Below, in pieces: positions 1 through 9,313 of a stretch of 64,000 bases of DNA. This DNA comes from Marsupella aquatica (taxonomy: Eukaryota; Marchantiophyta). The DNA lies in the NCBI GenBank assembly GCA_973895155.1, contig OZ316891.1:24800001-24864000 (forward strand), in the 5' to 3' direction. Position 1 is the first letter of the stretch, and each line of letters begins with the position of its first letter. The notes below the pieces were generated by a model. It saw only the letters and a list, made by a program, of their open reading frames with translations. It did no database searches and had not been told where the DNA came from. The translations under genes were made by a program, and so were the position numbers.

Positions 1-190
1 TTTTTCCAATACTCTTAAGAGAGCTTCCGGGGCGCTTTGGATAGAGTACGGCATCACCTCGAAATGGAAGCTCTTCATCTTTTTAACTGGAGTGATGACG
101 CATCTTCACAATTATAGTAGAACGTGAATTCCTCTCCCGTCTAGCTCCTTCTGGCATACACTGCCTGTACGTCAATTCAATCTTAAATTC
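1..190 (-). mobile_element. Leader of a minus-strand LTR retrotransposon (cut by window edge)
   Basis: This stretch lies just inside the primer-binding site at 191-210, so on the minus strand it is the untranslated leader that follows the 5' LTR of a gypsy-type element. I see no recognisable gag coding in it. The assignment rests only on its position next to the primer site; the rest of the element lies outside the window to the left. Confidence 0.45.
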
Positions 191-210
191 GTTCCCCGGC
201 AGCGGCGCCA
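191..210 (-). other. Primer-binding site, tRNA-Asp type
   Basis: Read on the minus strand this is TGGCGCCGCTGCCGGGGAAC. It begins with TGG, the complement of the CCA end of a tRNA, and differs by one base from the TGGCGCCGTTGCCGGGGA site known for Athila/Ogre-like plant gypsy elements, which is primed by tRNA-Asp. Six bases separate it from a likely LTR end (plus-strand TGTCG at 217). It shows that a minus-strand LTR element enters the window from the left. Confidence 0.7.
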
Positions 211-216
211 AAAAGA

Positions 217-1150
217 TGTCGTATAGTGCTAAGTATCAAAAGTGACTCTCCTCACCTAAAACCAGGGTTTCGATCCCTTTAAGAACAGATTTCAGAATGA
301 ATTGTATAACTTTTATCACTCCGAGTGATTTAGAGTCTTGAGCTCTATGTTGACTTCACTTCTCAATAAAAAAATCGAATAAACAAACAACAAAGTAACT
401 GAACTTCTGATTTATGAATTAGAGAAGAAATGAGTAAGGATTTAGAGACTACAAGCTACTGCCACTCCTTCAGAAAGGATTTGGGCTCAGTATAGACATG
501 AAATCTATCTCATAATTCATCCATCTCACTCTTCAAAACACAAAGGTTAATGATAATGGAATTCTCAATCTGATGAAGCAGAAGCTTTCTGATTGCAAAT
601 GAATGATATGATTTAAAATGCCGTCAACATGGTTTGACATCAGCGATACGCAATTCAGTCAAACTCTAAACCATATTCCAGAATCAAAGCAACAGTACTA
701 ACTACTCTGAGAATCAGAATTTACTTCTCATTTATCATTAACTATTCTTGAATTGGCTAGCGAATCCCGACTCTGCAAGCAAGCCTAGCAGTGAATTCAA
801 TACGAGTTTCAAAAATCTGCAACTGAATTCAATCACCACAGGAATCTCTTGAATTCAATCTTAACTTCAATCAATATAGCTTTACTTCCATACAAAACAC
901 TCACAGCATGCCTTGTTACAATGGAAGGAGGAGAAAACTATTCAGAAGACTCAATTCTGAATACAGTATTAACTCTATTTCTCTCTACTTCAAATGAGCA
1001 TTCTACTCTGTCTTATAAGTGCTGGAATCCTAAAATGGAGGAGGTAAGAACAGTCGTGCCTTTCCAAGCTTAAAACTAAACAAGGGAGAAGCACAGCATA
1101 AGTACTTCAACAAGGGTGGTAGAATACTACTTTACTAGTAATCTACTTCA
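217..1150 (-). mobile_element. Probable 5' LTR (minus strand) of the tRNA-Asp-primed element
   Basis: This is an AT-rich, non-coding stretch directly upstream (on the minus strand) of the primer site. Its boundary at 217 reads TG on the plus strand, as LTR ends do; the far boundary is not visible and may lie anywhere up to about 1.5 kb. The segment near 615-635, read on the minus strand, contains GTTGACGGCATTTTAAA, which matches GTTGACGGCACTTTAAA near 61060-61075 downstream of the three-ORF cluster. That suggests the two ends of the window hold related LTR tails, but similarity outside this match is weak. The short 74-codon frame at 849-1073 shows no recognisable features and I do not call it a gene. 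Confidence 0.4.
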
Positions 1151-1167
1151 AAAACTAAGTGTTGAGC

Positions 1168-1405
1168 GGACGCTGCTAGAAGCGTCTTAAGTAAAACCAA
1201 CGGACGCTGCTCACACTGCTCACAGCGTCAATACTAGGGTGGACGCTGCTCACAGCGTCGTGTGTTGAAGCTGACGCTTTCCACAGCGTCGGTCGAAATC
1301 CTCATAGAGTCTTGGTGGCGGTCGGGCACTGCCAAAAGCGTCATGAGGAGGTTGGACGCTTCCGCAGCGTCTTGAGTAAAAGAAACGGGCGCTGGTCACA
1401 GCGTC
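1168..1405. repeat. Cluster of small GACGCT..AGCGTC palindromes
   Basis: Within about 240 bases there are at least six copies of a short palindrome with consensus GGACGCTGCTCACAGCGTC: near 1168, 1202-1229 (an expanded form), 1241, 1272, 1354 and 1387 (the last degenerate). Each copy has arms of about 7 bases around a 4-6 base loop that varies, while the arms are conserved. It could form small hairpins in DNA or RNA. It sits between the AT-rich LTR and the GC-rich LTR-like unit to its right. The function is unknown. Confidence 0.75.
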
Positions 1406-1444
1406 GGGCAAAGTACACTAGGAATCGTCAGGAAAGCCGGAGAT

Positions 1445-3586
1445 GTCAAATATTTCTATAAGTGTCCAGAACAAGTAAATGTTGGCCGGAAGGTGTCTAA
1501 AGTGTAAGTAAATCTTGTGATATGCTAAAAATAAACAAGTTTCCAGAAAAAATTGCAGGGACACCCATACCACAACGAACCCTTCCCCGCATCAACGTTA
1601 CAAAGTTGGTCCCAGCTAGGTGGGTTTTTCCGGCATTGGAGAGACGGCCCCAACCCGAGGCCCGAAGTCCAGTGGACACGCCAGCTTCACCCACCCCACC
1701 TCCTCAAATAGCTATAATCGTAACCGAGGAGGCACCGGAGGGGTCGGTCGTCGCAACCGTTGATGCGACCCAACTAGCCGGGCTAAGTACAGAAGTTGGT
1801 ACGGCAGAGGTCTTACCCAAACCCGGGTCTCCTAAGGACCCGCCGGTGGCAATTCCGGAGAACCGGACATCGCTGCAGGAGGATACTCTGGCCCCTTCCA
1901 ACGTTATGTCCCCAGGGCTGGACGTCACTGCCCCGGCCCCTGCGCGTGTTGATGTCTGCCCGTGCCCAAATCCGGACAGGCACAACTTGGACCACCCGGA
2001 ACTCTTCGTACAGGGTACGTTTCTGAACGGGCTTCTGGGAGATTTCTCTCATCAAATTGCCCGGGATACCGGGGAGTTCATGGCCCGGAAGGTAGCCTGT
2101 TTCTTCAATCAGGAGTTGGTTGCCGCCGTAAAGGCAGGGCGGGCCCAGTCGGAGGCCCTTCAGAGGATAGAGCGGTACCGGGTGGAGTCCGTGTACCTAA
2201 AAAACAAAGTGGCGGCTCAAGAGGCTGAGCTTCTGCAACTACGACCCAAGGTTGCAGCCGCCGATGAGTTGTTAGCAAAGGCGTACGCTCTTACCGCCCT
2301 AGCCAAACAGGCCAAAGCTGGGAACGAGGCCGAGATTACACGACTCCGGAACCAGATTGACAGTTTGAAGAAACAAGCTGTCACCTGGCAGAAAGACCTG
2401 GAGGAGGCCGAGGAGCGAGCCCAGCGGGACGCGACGGAGATAGCCACGCTGCAGGCCGAGATGGCGCGGCTCCAAACCGAGGCCGACAAGCAGGACCAGT
2501 TGGCGAGTAAACTGACGAGCGACGCCCAGCAGCTGGAGGAGGCATGTCAGGAGGCAGCAGAGGAGACGGACGCGGCGAGGCGAGAGAACGAATCTCTGCT
2601 GGACCAGGTCCAGCTCCTCAAAGCGGACAATGACAGGCTTCGAAGGCAGCGGGATGGCCGTTCCCATTCGGGCGGCTCTGGCAAGCGTGCCAGGCATTAG
2701 CGGCGGAGTAGGAATAGATTAGGATTAGGATTGGCTTAGTCAGGCTCTTGGGACAGGCACCTGCCTTAGGTACAGCAGCGCTGCCCTGCTGTCCAGCCTG
2801 CGTAGATTAGGATCTTCTAATAAGACACAGCCGTTTTCCGGCCTGACTGTCAGCTTAGTTAGGACCTTGGTCAGCGGATCTTCGGCGGGAGGACGCCCCG
2901 TTCCTCGGCTCTTAGTATTTAGTGCACCCCTCGGTAGAGGCAAGGGGGGGTTTTTAGTTTCAGAGTCGGACATCCGCGGGACATGCGGGGAGTCCCGACC
3001 TCTGGGAATGATAGAGTACCAAGGGAAGGGGGTAGGACTAAGCTCGCCGGGCGAGTGCGGAGCCGGGCTCCGTTGTAGTGTGCACCCTTGGCCTTGAACC
3101 TGTGCATTCCAGGGCTGTCGTGTCAACTAAGTGTACGCATATGTTCCCTTTGTAGTAAAATCCTTTCCCATCATTTTTCCTTCGTGTAAATCGAGATTGT
3201 ATGCATGTGTGCGCATATGTGTGTGGGTTTCTCGTATATGGGTGGCAGCGCCGGGCCGAACGCACTACCCGAGACGTGCACAGGGTGCAGCCTGCGGGTA
3301 AGTGGTTGCGAGCACGGGTTGAGGACCTGTATCATCGAATCCGGATTGAAGGCGGACAGCACGAAGGCTTAGAAGCCCTTAAGCCGGGGTCGATCCTGCT
3401 ATCGACTAAGGTACGTTCCGGCAGCGGAACACAAACCATACCTAGGAGGTGTCCGTATTTAGCAATATGCGCACTTAGCGCTAGTTTACGAGAATAAGGT
3501 GCATTACGTGCTTCCCTTCCTGCCCAAACCCTCAGATTTACGAGGGATGTGCCCGTCTAAGCTGAAGTCTGAGTTAAGGCCGAAGC
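1445..3586 (+). mobile_element. Fragment of an LTR-like unit carrying a coiled-coil ORF (family 2b)
   Basis: A GC-rich block holds one ORF (1522-2700) followed by about 0.9 kb of non-coding DNA. The layout matches the giant LTRs of element A: a coiled-coil ORF first, then a non-coding tail. The tail also shares a short GCAAG/TTTTTAGTTT stretch (near 2940-2960) with the tail of those LTRs (near 18955-18970), just downstream of a TATA-like TAGTATTTAG. I see no terminal repeats, so this is a truncated copy or a fragment; both boundaries are approximate. Confidence 0.45.
1522..2700 (+). CDS. Coiled-coil protein of a retrotransposon LTR-like unit
   Basis: An open frame of 392 codons from an ATG. 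Residues 1-150 are rich in Pro, Ala, Thr and Val with no fold I recognise. Residues of about 165-205 look like a short amphipathic segment, and about 210-380 form a long Glu/Gln/Leu/Lys coiled coil. The C-terminus is Ser/Gly/Arg-rich and ends GKRARH, a possible nuclear signal. The coiled coil shares the motif ARLQTEAD with the 816-codon ORF at 15323-17773 and has the same position at the C-terminus, so these are probably divergent members of one family. The globular middle domain seen in that relative is missing, which suggests a 5' truncation before 1522. No catalytic motif is visible. I infer a retrotransposon accessory protein, not a host gene. Confidence 0.45.
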   Translation: MLKINKFPEKIAGTPIPQRTLPRINVTKLVPARWVFPALERRPQPEARSPVDTPASPTPPPQIAIIVTEEAPEGSVVATVDATQLAGLSTEVGTAEVLPKPGSPKDPPVAIPENRTSLQEDTLAPSNVMSPGLDVTAPAPARVDVCPCPNPDRHNLDHPELFVQGTFLNGLLGDFSHQIARDTGEFMARKVACFFNQELVAAVKAGRAQSEALQRIERYRVESVYLKNKVAAQEAELLQLRPKVAAADELLAKAYALTALAKQAKAGNEAEITRLRNQIDSLKKQAVTWQKDLEEAEERAQRDATEIATLQAEMARLQTEADKQDQLASKLTSDAQQLEEACQEAAEETDAARRENESLLDQVQLLKADNDRLRRQRDGRSHSGGSGKRARH

Positions 3587-5416
3587 CTACGACGTGACAG
3601 TCTCTTCGTAATTGAGACTGTCACAAAGTACTGCGGAGTGGGCAACCGAAGCACTGTGCACTATGCCAAACAATCCCTCATCATCAAGGAAAACTCGCGC
3701 AAAATCCTCAACCCGACTGAGGTCGTCTGGCCGGAACAAATTCCACAATGGGATGTTCCCATCCGCGTGCATGCGGGTGTCTGATCCCATTTGAATCAGA
3801 ATCAGATTTGCACCAGACCTTGCAGGCTTCCCATTCTTTAGCCAACCTTCTGCAGCCAAACCACCCCGCCTAAGCTTTCTGCACCAGTCTCTAAAATGGA
3901 GTACCACAGCCGGTTCTTTACTGTCATTGGCAACGTCAAAGTAAGTTTTGAAAAGATACGGAGACCATTTAAAATAACAATGCCTAAGCGGGGAAGAAAA
4001 GTTATCGGCGCTTGAACGCCGAACTCCAACCACCTCTGTGCCATCCGACTCCGGTTTGCCTTCAACGTCCTCTTCGTAATTTGGGCCATCCGTTGGGGCC
4101 TCATGTTGGATTGTCGTGGGCGGAACCTCTATTGGGCTGGGCGGGGGTTGCTCTATGGGGCTGGGCGGAATGTCTTCAAGCTCAGTGTCACGTGCTTTTG
4201 CGCGGCGAGGTTTGGGCCTCGTTGTTTTGGTCTTTTTTGCAGCCTTTGTCTTTGGCCTTGAGGATAATGGCATCCATTTTGGCGCCGGAGTATCAGACTC
4301 ACGCCCCTCTTGTTCGTCTTCTCCTTCGTCCTCTACCCGTTTGTCTTCTCCTTCGTCCTCTACCCGTTCATCTTCTCCTTCGTTAGCTACCCATACGTCG
4401 TCTGAATGATCCCCTCCTTGGGTTGCGTTCTCTCCCTGGGATGCATCATGCTCTTGTTCCTGCTCGCTTTGTTGGTCCAGAGGCTGGTCTACCATTGGCT
4501 CTGTCAAAGGCTGCATGCTTTGTTGCTCCACTTGCTGGTTGCCTTGTTGTAGTGTAGCCGGCTCTATCGTTGGTTCTGCAATTGGTTCTGTAGCTGACTC
4601 TATTGTTGGCTGTGGAGCCTTCTCTATAATTGGCTTTGAAGCCACTTCTACAGCCTTGCTTTTTACAAAACCTGGTTCCTCCGGTATCTCCTTCATACCT
4701 GGATAGATTGCAAAGCAATGGGGTTATTGATCCTAAGCTTCTCCGCGAGCCTCGCCGACATGACATCCAGACACTTGACATTATACTTCATCTGCAAAGG
4801 TCCGGACGACATTTGGCTGTTCTTCTCAGCGAGCCTCGCCGAGATGAGATCCAAGGGTTCGGACGAGATGCGACTGAAACTTGTTTGTTCTCAGCGAGCC
4901 TCGCCGAGATGAGATGCAGTCTATCTCAACGACCCAAAAATTGGTTCAGTACTATGTTAGCAAACCCAGCCAAGATGTAGTTCCAAATGAAACCACTATG
5001 CAGTGCAAAAGGAATCGAGTAATACCTGATATTTTTCTTGGACTGGTTAGCGAGTCAGACTGACTGATGTCGCTCGATGGTTCCTTCTCAACCTTCCGTT
5101 CACCTTCTTTTCTGGCCTTCTTCCCGTCATAGGCAGGGTCAGTTGGGATAAGGGTCTCCACCTCTGTTGCCTCCATTACTGAATCTGACAGTTGTCGCAA
5201 CTTTGTTATATCGTAGTAATTACTAGGTTCCTGTGCTTCTTTGAGCAGGTCTGCACTATCCTTCTCGACAACCTCGAGAAAAGTGTTCCAATTGTCATAC
5301 TCCATGTACCATGGGCAGTTCCTCCATTCCCAATCCGAGAATACTCTGCCATGAGGCATGCGACCATCACATGGATACATGCTAAGGCTACCTGTAGCCT
5401 CCATCCAAGGGGCCAT
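3587..5416 (-). CDS. Two-exon gene of unknown function, proline/glutamate-rich
   Basis: I join two minus-strand frames. Exon 1 is 5416-5026, starting at an ATG; exon 2 is 4698-3587, ending TAG. The intron (5025-4699, 327 bases) has a GTATTA donor and a CCAG acceptor, and the splice is in phase (G + GT gives Gly), giving about 500 residues. The N-terminal part is rich in Trp, Tyr and Met. The middle is a low-complexity stretch: repeated (I/T)EPTIEPA-like Pro/Glu units, Gln-rich runs, three near-identical acidic EDEGEDERVE-type repeats, then a Lys/Arg-rich KTKAAKKTKTTRPKPRR segment that may be a nuclear signal. The last 150 residues look globular (WSPYLFKTYFDV, HFRDWCRKLRRGGL) but match no family I know. 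It is head-to-head with the SWIM gene, and its 5' end overlaps the antisense of that gene's apparent start. It may be part of a DNA transposon. Confidence 0.5.
3594..3624. repeat. 11-bp inverted repeat at a block boundary
   Basis: GTGACAGTCTC and GAGACTGTCAC form a perfect inverted repeat with a 9-base loop. It lies within the last codons of the minus-strand gene and at the junction between the LTR-like unit and the gene block to the right. It could be a hairpin left by a rearrangement or a terminator-like structure; I cannot tell which. Confidence 0.8.
4699..5025 (-). repeat. Intron with several CGAG..CTCG hairpin motifs
   Basis: The intron of the two-exon gene contains at least three plus-strand copies of CGAGCCTCGCCGAGATGA-like sequence (near 4746, 4830 and 4896). 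They belong to the same hairpin family that is scattered over the whole 4.7-13.1 kb block. Their presence inside a cleanly spliced intron suggests that they are mobile or have spread by duplication. Confidence 0.65.
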
Positions 5417-5424
5417 TTCTATCG

Positions 5425-7554
5425 GGGCCTGTGCACAATCTTTGTTTGTGAGCTGGTTTCAGAAGATAGTGCAGCATTACAAACTGCATGGAAGGTCATG
5501 AGGAGGGTGTGTGGAGAACATGGGCTTATCAATGTTGAATTTTGTGGCTTTATGGCTGATAATGCTGCTGCTGGGTGGAATGCAATCCGCAATGAATTTT
5601 GGGATGGAAAGGTAAATACCCATAGAGAGAGGTCTGATGCGTTTCACTGGGCCCAATCAGTGGAGAGGGTGCAGAAGCACATTGTCCCACAGAAGAGATT
5701 TGAGCATAAGGAAATTCTAGATTCGCTTCGACACGCCAACAACATAGTTCTTGCATTTCAAGTTTTTGAGAAGCTTAAGACGTGGTGGAGCGAGGGCAAC
5801 GCACTACCCGGAAAAGCGAAGGAGCTCACAACGTGGATGTCTTGGTGGATTGTTCGGTTTTCTCAATGGGGAAATTTTTTGAGACTCGTAAGTGTCTAAC
5901 GCTTTTCCTCTATATGCATGAAATCCGTCAAATCTTGGCGAAGCTCGCTGACATGGGGTCAGTTGAAGGGATGTTCAATTGGACGACCTCTGTCTGTAAC
6001 GCTTTCTGTCAAATATCGGCGGCGGTCGCCGAGATATGTTTCCAATTGTATTGACATTCTTCTTGGAAATTGTAGGAGATGGACAGAGAAAAGGCTGCGC
6101 TGATGCCTAACCACAGCGGGGCAGAGTCGGTGCATGCGGTCATGCGGAAATGGTCCTCTAATAGAAAGGTTGGGTTAGTACAGTCCTGTAACTTAGATGC
6201 AACTCGAGCATTGAGCCAGGTTGCATCTTTGGAGCACTACCAACACAGTGGGAGGAAAGGGCGGGGACCGAGCCTATTTGAACTCCGACTTCGAGACGCT
6301 ACTGCTGTTGGGAATGTGGAATCTTTCTTTTCAAAATTGAACACAGTTATAACTCAACCAGAATTGCGTAAGTTCTCGTCGGTGGACCCACTTAGCGGAG
6401 ATGTAGAAACGGTTTCTATGAAGCACGGGAAGGCCGTATCTGGCGCTCATGTGGTAGTAGAAGATTCACACAGGCCTGACATTGTTCTGGTAACGAGACC
6501 AAAGAAGAGGAAGTTCAAGGGGGTTGCAAACAGGGACGCAACCTTAAAAAGCACAGATCCTGAAGTTGTGGATCTGTCTTCTGATGGCGGTAGTGGCTTG
6601 GGCGAGCCTGAAGTTGTCATTGTGGACCCTCTCCAACGGACAACAAGGTCAACCCCACATCCGGAGCCCGTCAGAAGACATGTTCAGGAAACTGATTTGG
6701 TGCCAGGGACGTTATTTCTGGCCCGCATCTCAACATGTGGTAAGAGTCCCGGTTGTAGAGGTGCGTTCAAAGGCAAGGAACGGGGAGTATGTGCTCGATT
6801 TATTAGAGAGGCAGGATTGAAAGTGAGCGGATTGGGTGTTGTTGGTATTTGTTGGCTGGCGGGGAGTAAATTTAATGAACCAGGTGTTCCATATCCGTAT
6901 TGGTTTTGTCCGAACAACCAGTGTTGCACAAAATCCTCTTTGCCTTTCATTACCAGCGTGCTACCACCACTGCCTTCAAAGTTTCCGGTCTCTCGTGGTA
7001 CTAATCTTACAGAAGCAGAGGTTATTTTCCTGCACAACAATGGAGTGGATGTCATTTCTGGTGGTGATGTTATGAATGAGGTAGTGAGTGCTGGCGACAT
7101 CATCATGGATTTGAACACATACCCAGAGCGGCCAGATCCTACAAGGCCTGACGATCGTGGTACTCGCCGCAATGGCCAGGCAAGGCGAAGGAGGTCAGAC
7201 CCCCCCAAGGATGCATTAGCACGTATCCAAAATGCTAAGACCGAGGCCATTGTGTGCACGTCAATGAGGAGAATTGAAATAGGGAATGCTACCGGCATAA
7301 AGCTCATGGTGAACAACACTAGCAGGGGGCGAACTTCAGTACATTGCGTCCAGATCTGTGTCTTCCCAAGTTGCTCCTGCAAGGATTTCATGTATAGGGA
7401 GTCGATGGGAAGAGCCTACTTCCCGTGCAAGCACTTGTACTGGTGCTTTGCAAACATCTGTAAAAGGGACATTGACACGGATCAATGTGTAAACCAACCT
7501 ATCTTGACTCTAATTGAGGTCCGCGGCCTTGTAGCAAATGCCAATATCGTCTGA
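5425..7554 (+). CDS. SWIM zinc-finger transposase-like gene, N-terminally truncated
   Basis: Exon 1 (about 5425-5887) and exon 2 (6076-7554) are joined by an in-phase intron of 188 bases (donor CTC/GTAAGT, acceptor TTGTAG/GAG). Exon 1 encodes GFMADNAAAGWNAIRNEF and RERSDAFHW, resembling the second catalytic Asp region of Mutator-like (MULE) transposases. Exon 2 encodes a basic spacer, a Cys-rich segment (CGKSPGC, WFCPNNQCC) and, near residues 430-455 of the exon frame, a SWIM-type zinc finger: C-S-C-K-D-F then P-C-K-H. SWIM fingers follow the DDE core in MULE transposases. Coding similarity starts abruptly near 5425, where the antisense gene begins, so upstream exons are missing or inverted. 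The intron again carries the local hairpin motif. Could be a domesticated gene; I favour a decayed or local transposon. Confidence 0.5.
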
Positions 7555-7560
7555 CATTGT

Positions 7561-7725
7561 ATGTCGGCGACCCTCGTTAACATTGTCTCCTTCTTCAGGA
7601 GATCATCTTGGCGACCCTCACCGTGTCATCTAATCTTGGCGACCCTCGCCGAGTCATCTAATTTTGGCGACCCTCGCCGACGTAACTCTTGAGTCATCTT
7701 GGCGACCCTCGCCAACATGGACTTC
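7561..7725. repeat. Five hairpin motifs downstream of the SWIM gene
   Basis: Directly after the stop codon come five copies of TTGGCGACCCTCGCCGA or close variants (near 7565, 7609, 7636, 7663 and 7701), three of them spaced about 27 bases apart. The core is GGCGA-CCC-TCGCC, a palindrome with a 3-base loop. They would fall in the 3' untranslated region of the SWIM transcript. Confidence 0.8.
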
Positions 7726-7734
7726 AGGGTTGCG

Positions 7735-7790
7735 GGCCTAGGGTTAGGGGGTTAGGGTTTATAATATGACCGTTATAAGTATAGGGTTAC
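7735..7790. promoter_or_regulatory. Telo-box-like repeats upstream of F-box-like paralogue 1
   Basis: Degenerate TTAGGG-type motifs (CTAGGGTTAGGGGGTTAGGG followed by a TTATAAGTATAGGG stretch) lie within 60 bases of the ORF start. AAACCCTA-type telo-boxes are known promoter elements in plants. They may equally be remnants of telomeric repair. There is a possible TATA-like TTATAATA at about 7759. Confidence 0.4.
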
Positions 7791-7796
7791 GGATTT

Positions 7797-8525
7797 ATGT
7801 TGGCGAGGCTCAGATTCGACCCTAAACCCGCTTGGGTCCTTGGGATGAGGGTTGTTGCTTTGTTCGAAACTATGGATCCTAGTGCAGGCGGACGTGAGAT
7901 GGTGATTGATAGGACACAAGAAAGGCTTACATCGGAATTGCAGACACTTCTTGCTAGTAAAGAACAAGACCGTGCTCGCATCTGGAATCTCCCCTCCTCT
8001 CGTTATCCCCTACGATGTCGCCCTCCAGCCGGTAACTTGATTCCGGGATTGCCTGATGATCATGTGGAGTTGCACATATGGCCCCGGATCCGATCAATGT
8101 TGGAAGATGTTGTGCTTGTGGATGCTCCAGTGAGGAATATGTGCCTGATGGTGCGGTCTGTTGCGCATATCAACAGGAAATGGAGATATTTGATAACAAA
8201 CTCCATAGCATGGGCTGCAATGACTACTGCTGTGATATTTTGTGCCACAAGATGGCCTGAATTGACACCTCACTTCTTTCGTGAGTCAATGAGAGCGTTC
8301 CCACCGATTGATGTTTGGGCTCGGTTGGCTGATGATATCTTAAATGAGAGGATCGATTCCTGGTTATTATGTGATTCGGAGGAAGCGGACTGTTATCTGT
8401 CGATATATGGTGTTCAGCAAGAACGAGTAGATGCTTGGAAAAGGACTCGTCTTGATAATTGGTACACTGAGCAGGTTCAGGAAAGACTTGATCAAGGTGT
8501 AAGTGTCAATCGTGACAACTTTTAG
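7797..8525 (+). CDS. F-box-like protein, local paralogue 1
   Basis: An open frame of 242 codons. The first ATG (7797) overlaps a TTGGCGAGGCTC hairpin motif, so I think translation more likely starts at the ATG at 7872 (MDPSAGG), which also lines up with the start of the paralogue at 9314. Near residue 85 is GLPDDHVELHIWPRIRSM and, 40 residues later, INRKWRYLITNSIAWAAM; this spacing and the pattern LPD..V..IWPR...R...INRKWR resemble a divergent F-box. The C-terminal 90 residues contain FPPIDVWARLADDI and a helical tail and show no known partner-binding repeats. If it is an F-box protein it would act as an SCF ubiquitin-ligase adaptor; that is inference. Short telomere-like sequence lies just upstream. 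Confidence 0.5.
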   Translation: MLARLRFDPKPAWVLGMRVVALFETMDPSAGGREMVIDRTQERLTSELQTLLASKEQDRARIWNLPSSRYPLRCRPPAGNLIPGLPDDHVELHIWPRIRSMLEDVVLVDAPVRNMCLMVRSVAHINRKWRYLITNSIAWAAMTTAVIFCATRWPELTPHFFRESMRAFPPIDVWARLADDILNERIDSWLLCDSEEADCYLSIYGVQQERVDAWKRTRLDNWYTEQVQERLDQGVSVNRDNF

Positions 8526-8639
8526 GTGCACTTCATATCATTATCGGTTTAGTGTATAGAATACGCAGGAGTACGCCACACCTGGTTCAGATTTAGAGAT
8601 CATGGACTAATTTTGTACGACTTTTTTGAGTAATAAATA

Positions 8640-9313
8640 CTTGGCGACATGAGATCCTTCCTATCTTTCACTATCAATTCTCGGCGAGGGTCTTTGACAT
8701 TTGGACCGTTTAGGGTTTACCCTAAACCCTAAACCCTAAACACGTACCCCCTATACTGGGCCGTAAATCCTAGACCCTTGCGTACTTCCCTTGCGTACTT
8801 TCTTGTTTAGTCCGTTAACAAGATGTACGTTGTCAAGTATAGTTGGGATGTCCCGTATCCATGACGTAGTTTTGTGCGGTGCGGTACGTGCGGTACGTGC
8901 TCCCTTCTTCCTTACTCTTCCTCTTCCTCTTCACTCTTTGTTAGGGTTTTCAACGTCCTTCTCACTTATCCCTGCGCTTGGTTGAATTTCTACACTTTGA
9001 CATTCATCGCACTGGGCAAAAATGACATCGCTGTTCATTTCTTAGGGAGAGCCTCCCCACGAAGGCAGACGTTCTACGCCCGTTGCGCGACCGGCGCGTA
9101 GCCCCTACAGGGTCAAGATCAACCCGCAGACTTCGCAAGTGGAGACCGTCGAAACCAATATGTCAATGTCGCTATCGTTATAAAGAGGAGGGCACTTTCT
9201 CTATTCTTCATCCGCTTGTTCGGTTGGTTGGTTGTTGTGTTCAATTTGTTGGGTGTCATCTTCATCTCACGGGTGCTTCAAGCGGCTAAACTTGCTTCAA
9301 GCGGCTCTCCAAC
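8640..9313. other. Spacer between the F-box-like paralogues
   Basis: No gene recognised. It contains hairpin half-motifs (TTGGCGACATGAG near 8641, CTCGGCGAGGG near 8682) and a head-to-head telomere-like stretch at 8709-8740: TTTAGGGTTTA followed by three CCCTAAA units. The stretch 8790-9110 has weak short frames without any recognisable domain; it could include the 5' untranslated region of the second paralogue. Confidence 0.5.
8709..8740. repeat. Head-to-head telomere-like motif
   Basis: TTTAGGGTTTA is followed at once by CCCTAAA three times in tandem. This is the Arabidopsis-type plant telomere unit in inverted arrangement. It may be an interstitial telomeric repeat left by break repair or a telo-box promoter element for the gene at 9314. 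Confidence 0.8.

Noticed and set aside
7797-7871. First 25 codons of F-box-like paralogue 1 as real N-terminus
   Set aside because: The stretch contains the local hairpin motif and is absent from the paralogue; the ATG at 7872 aligns with the paralogue's start.
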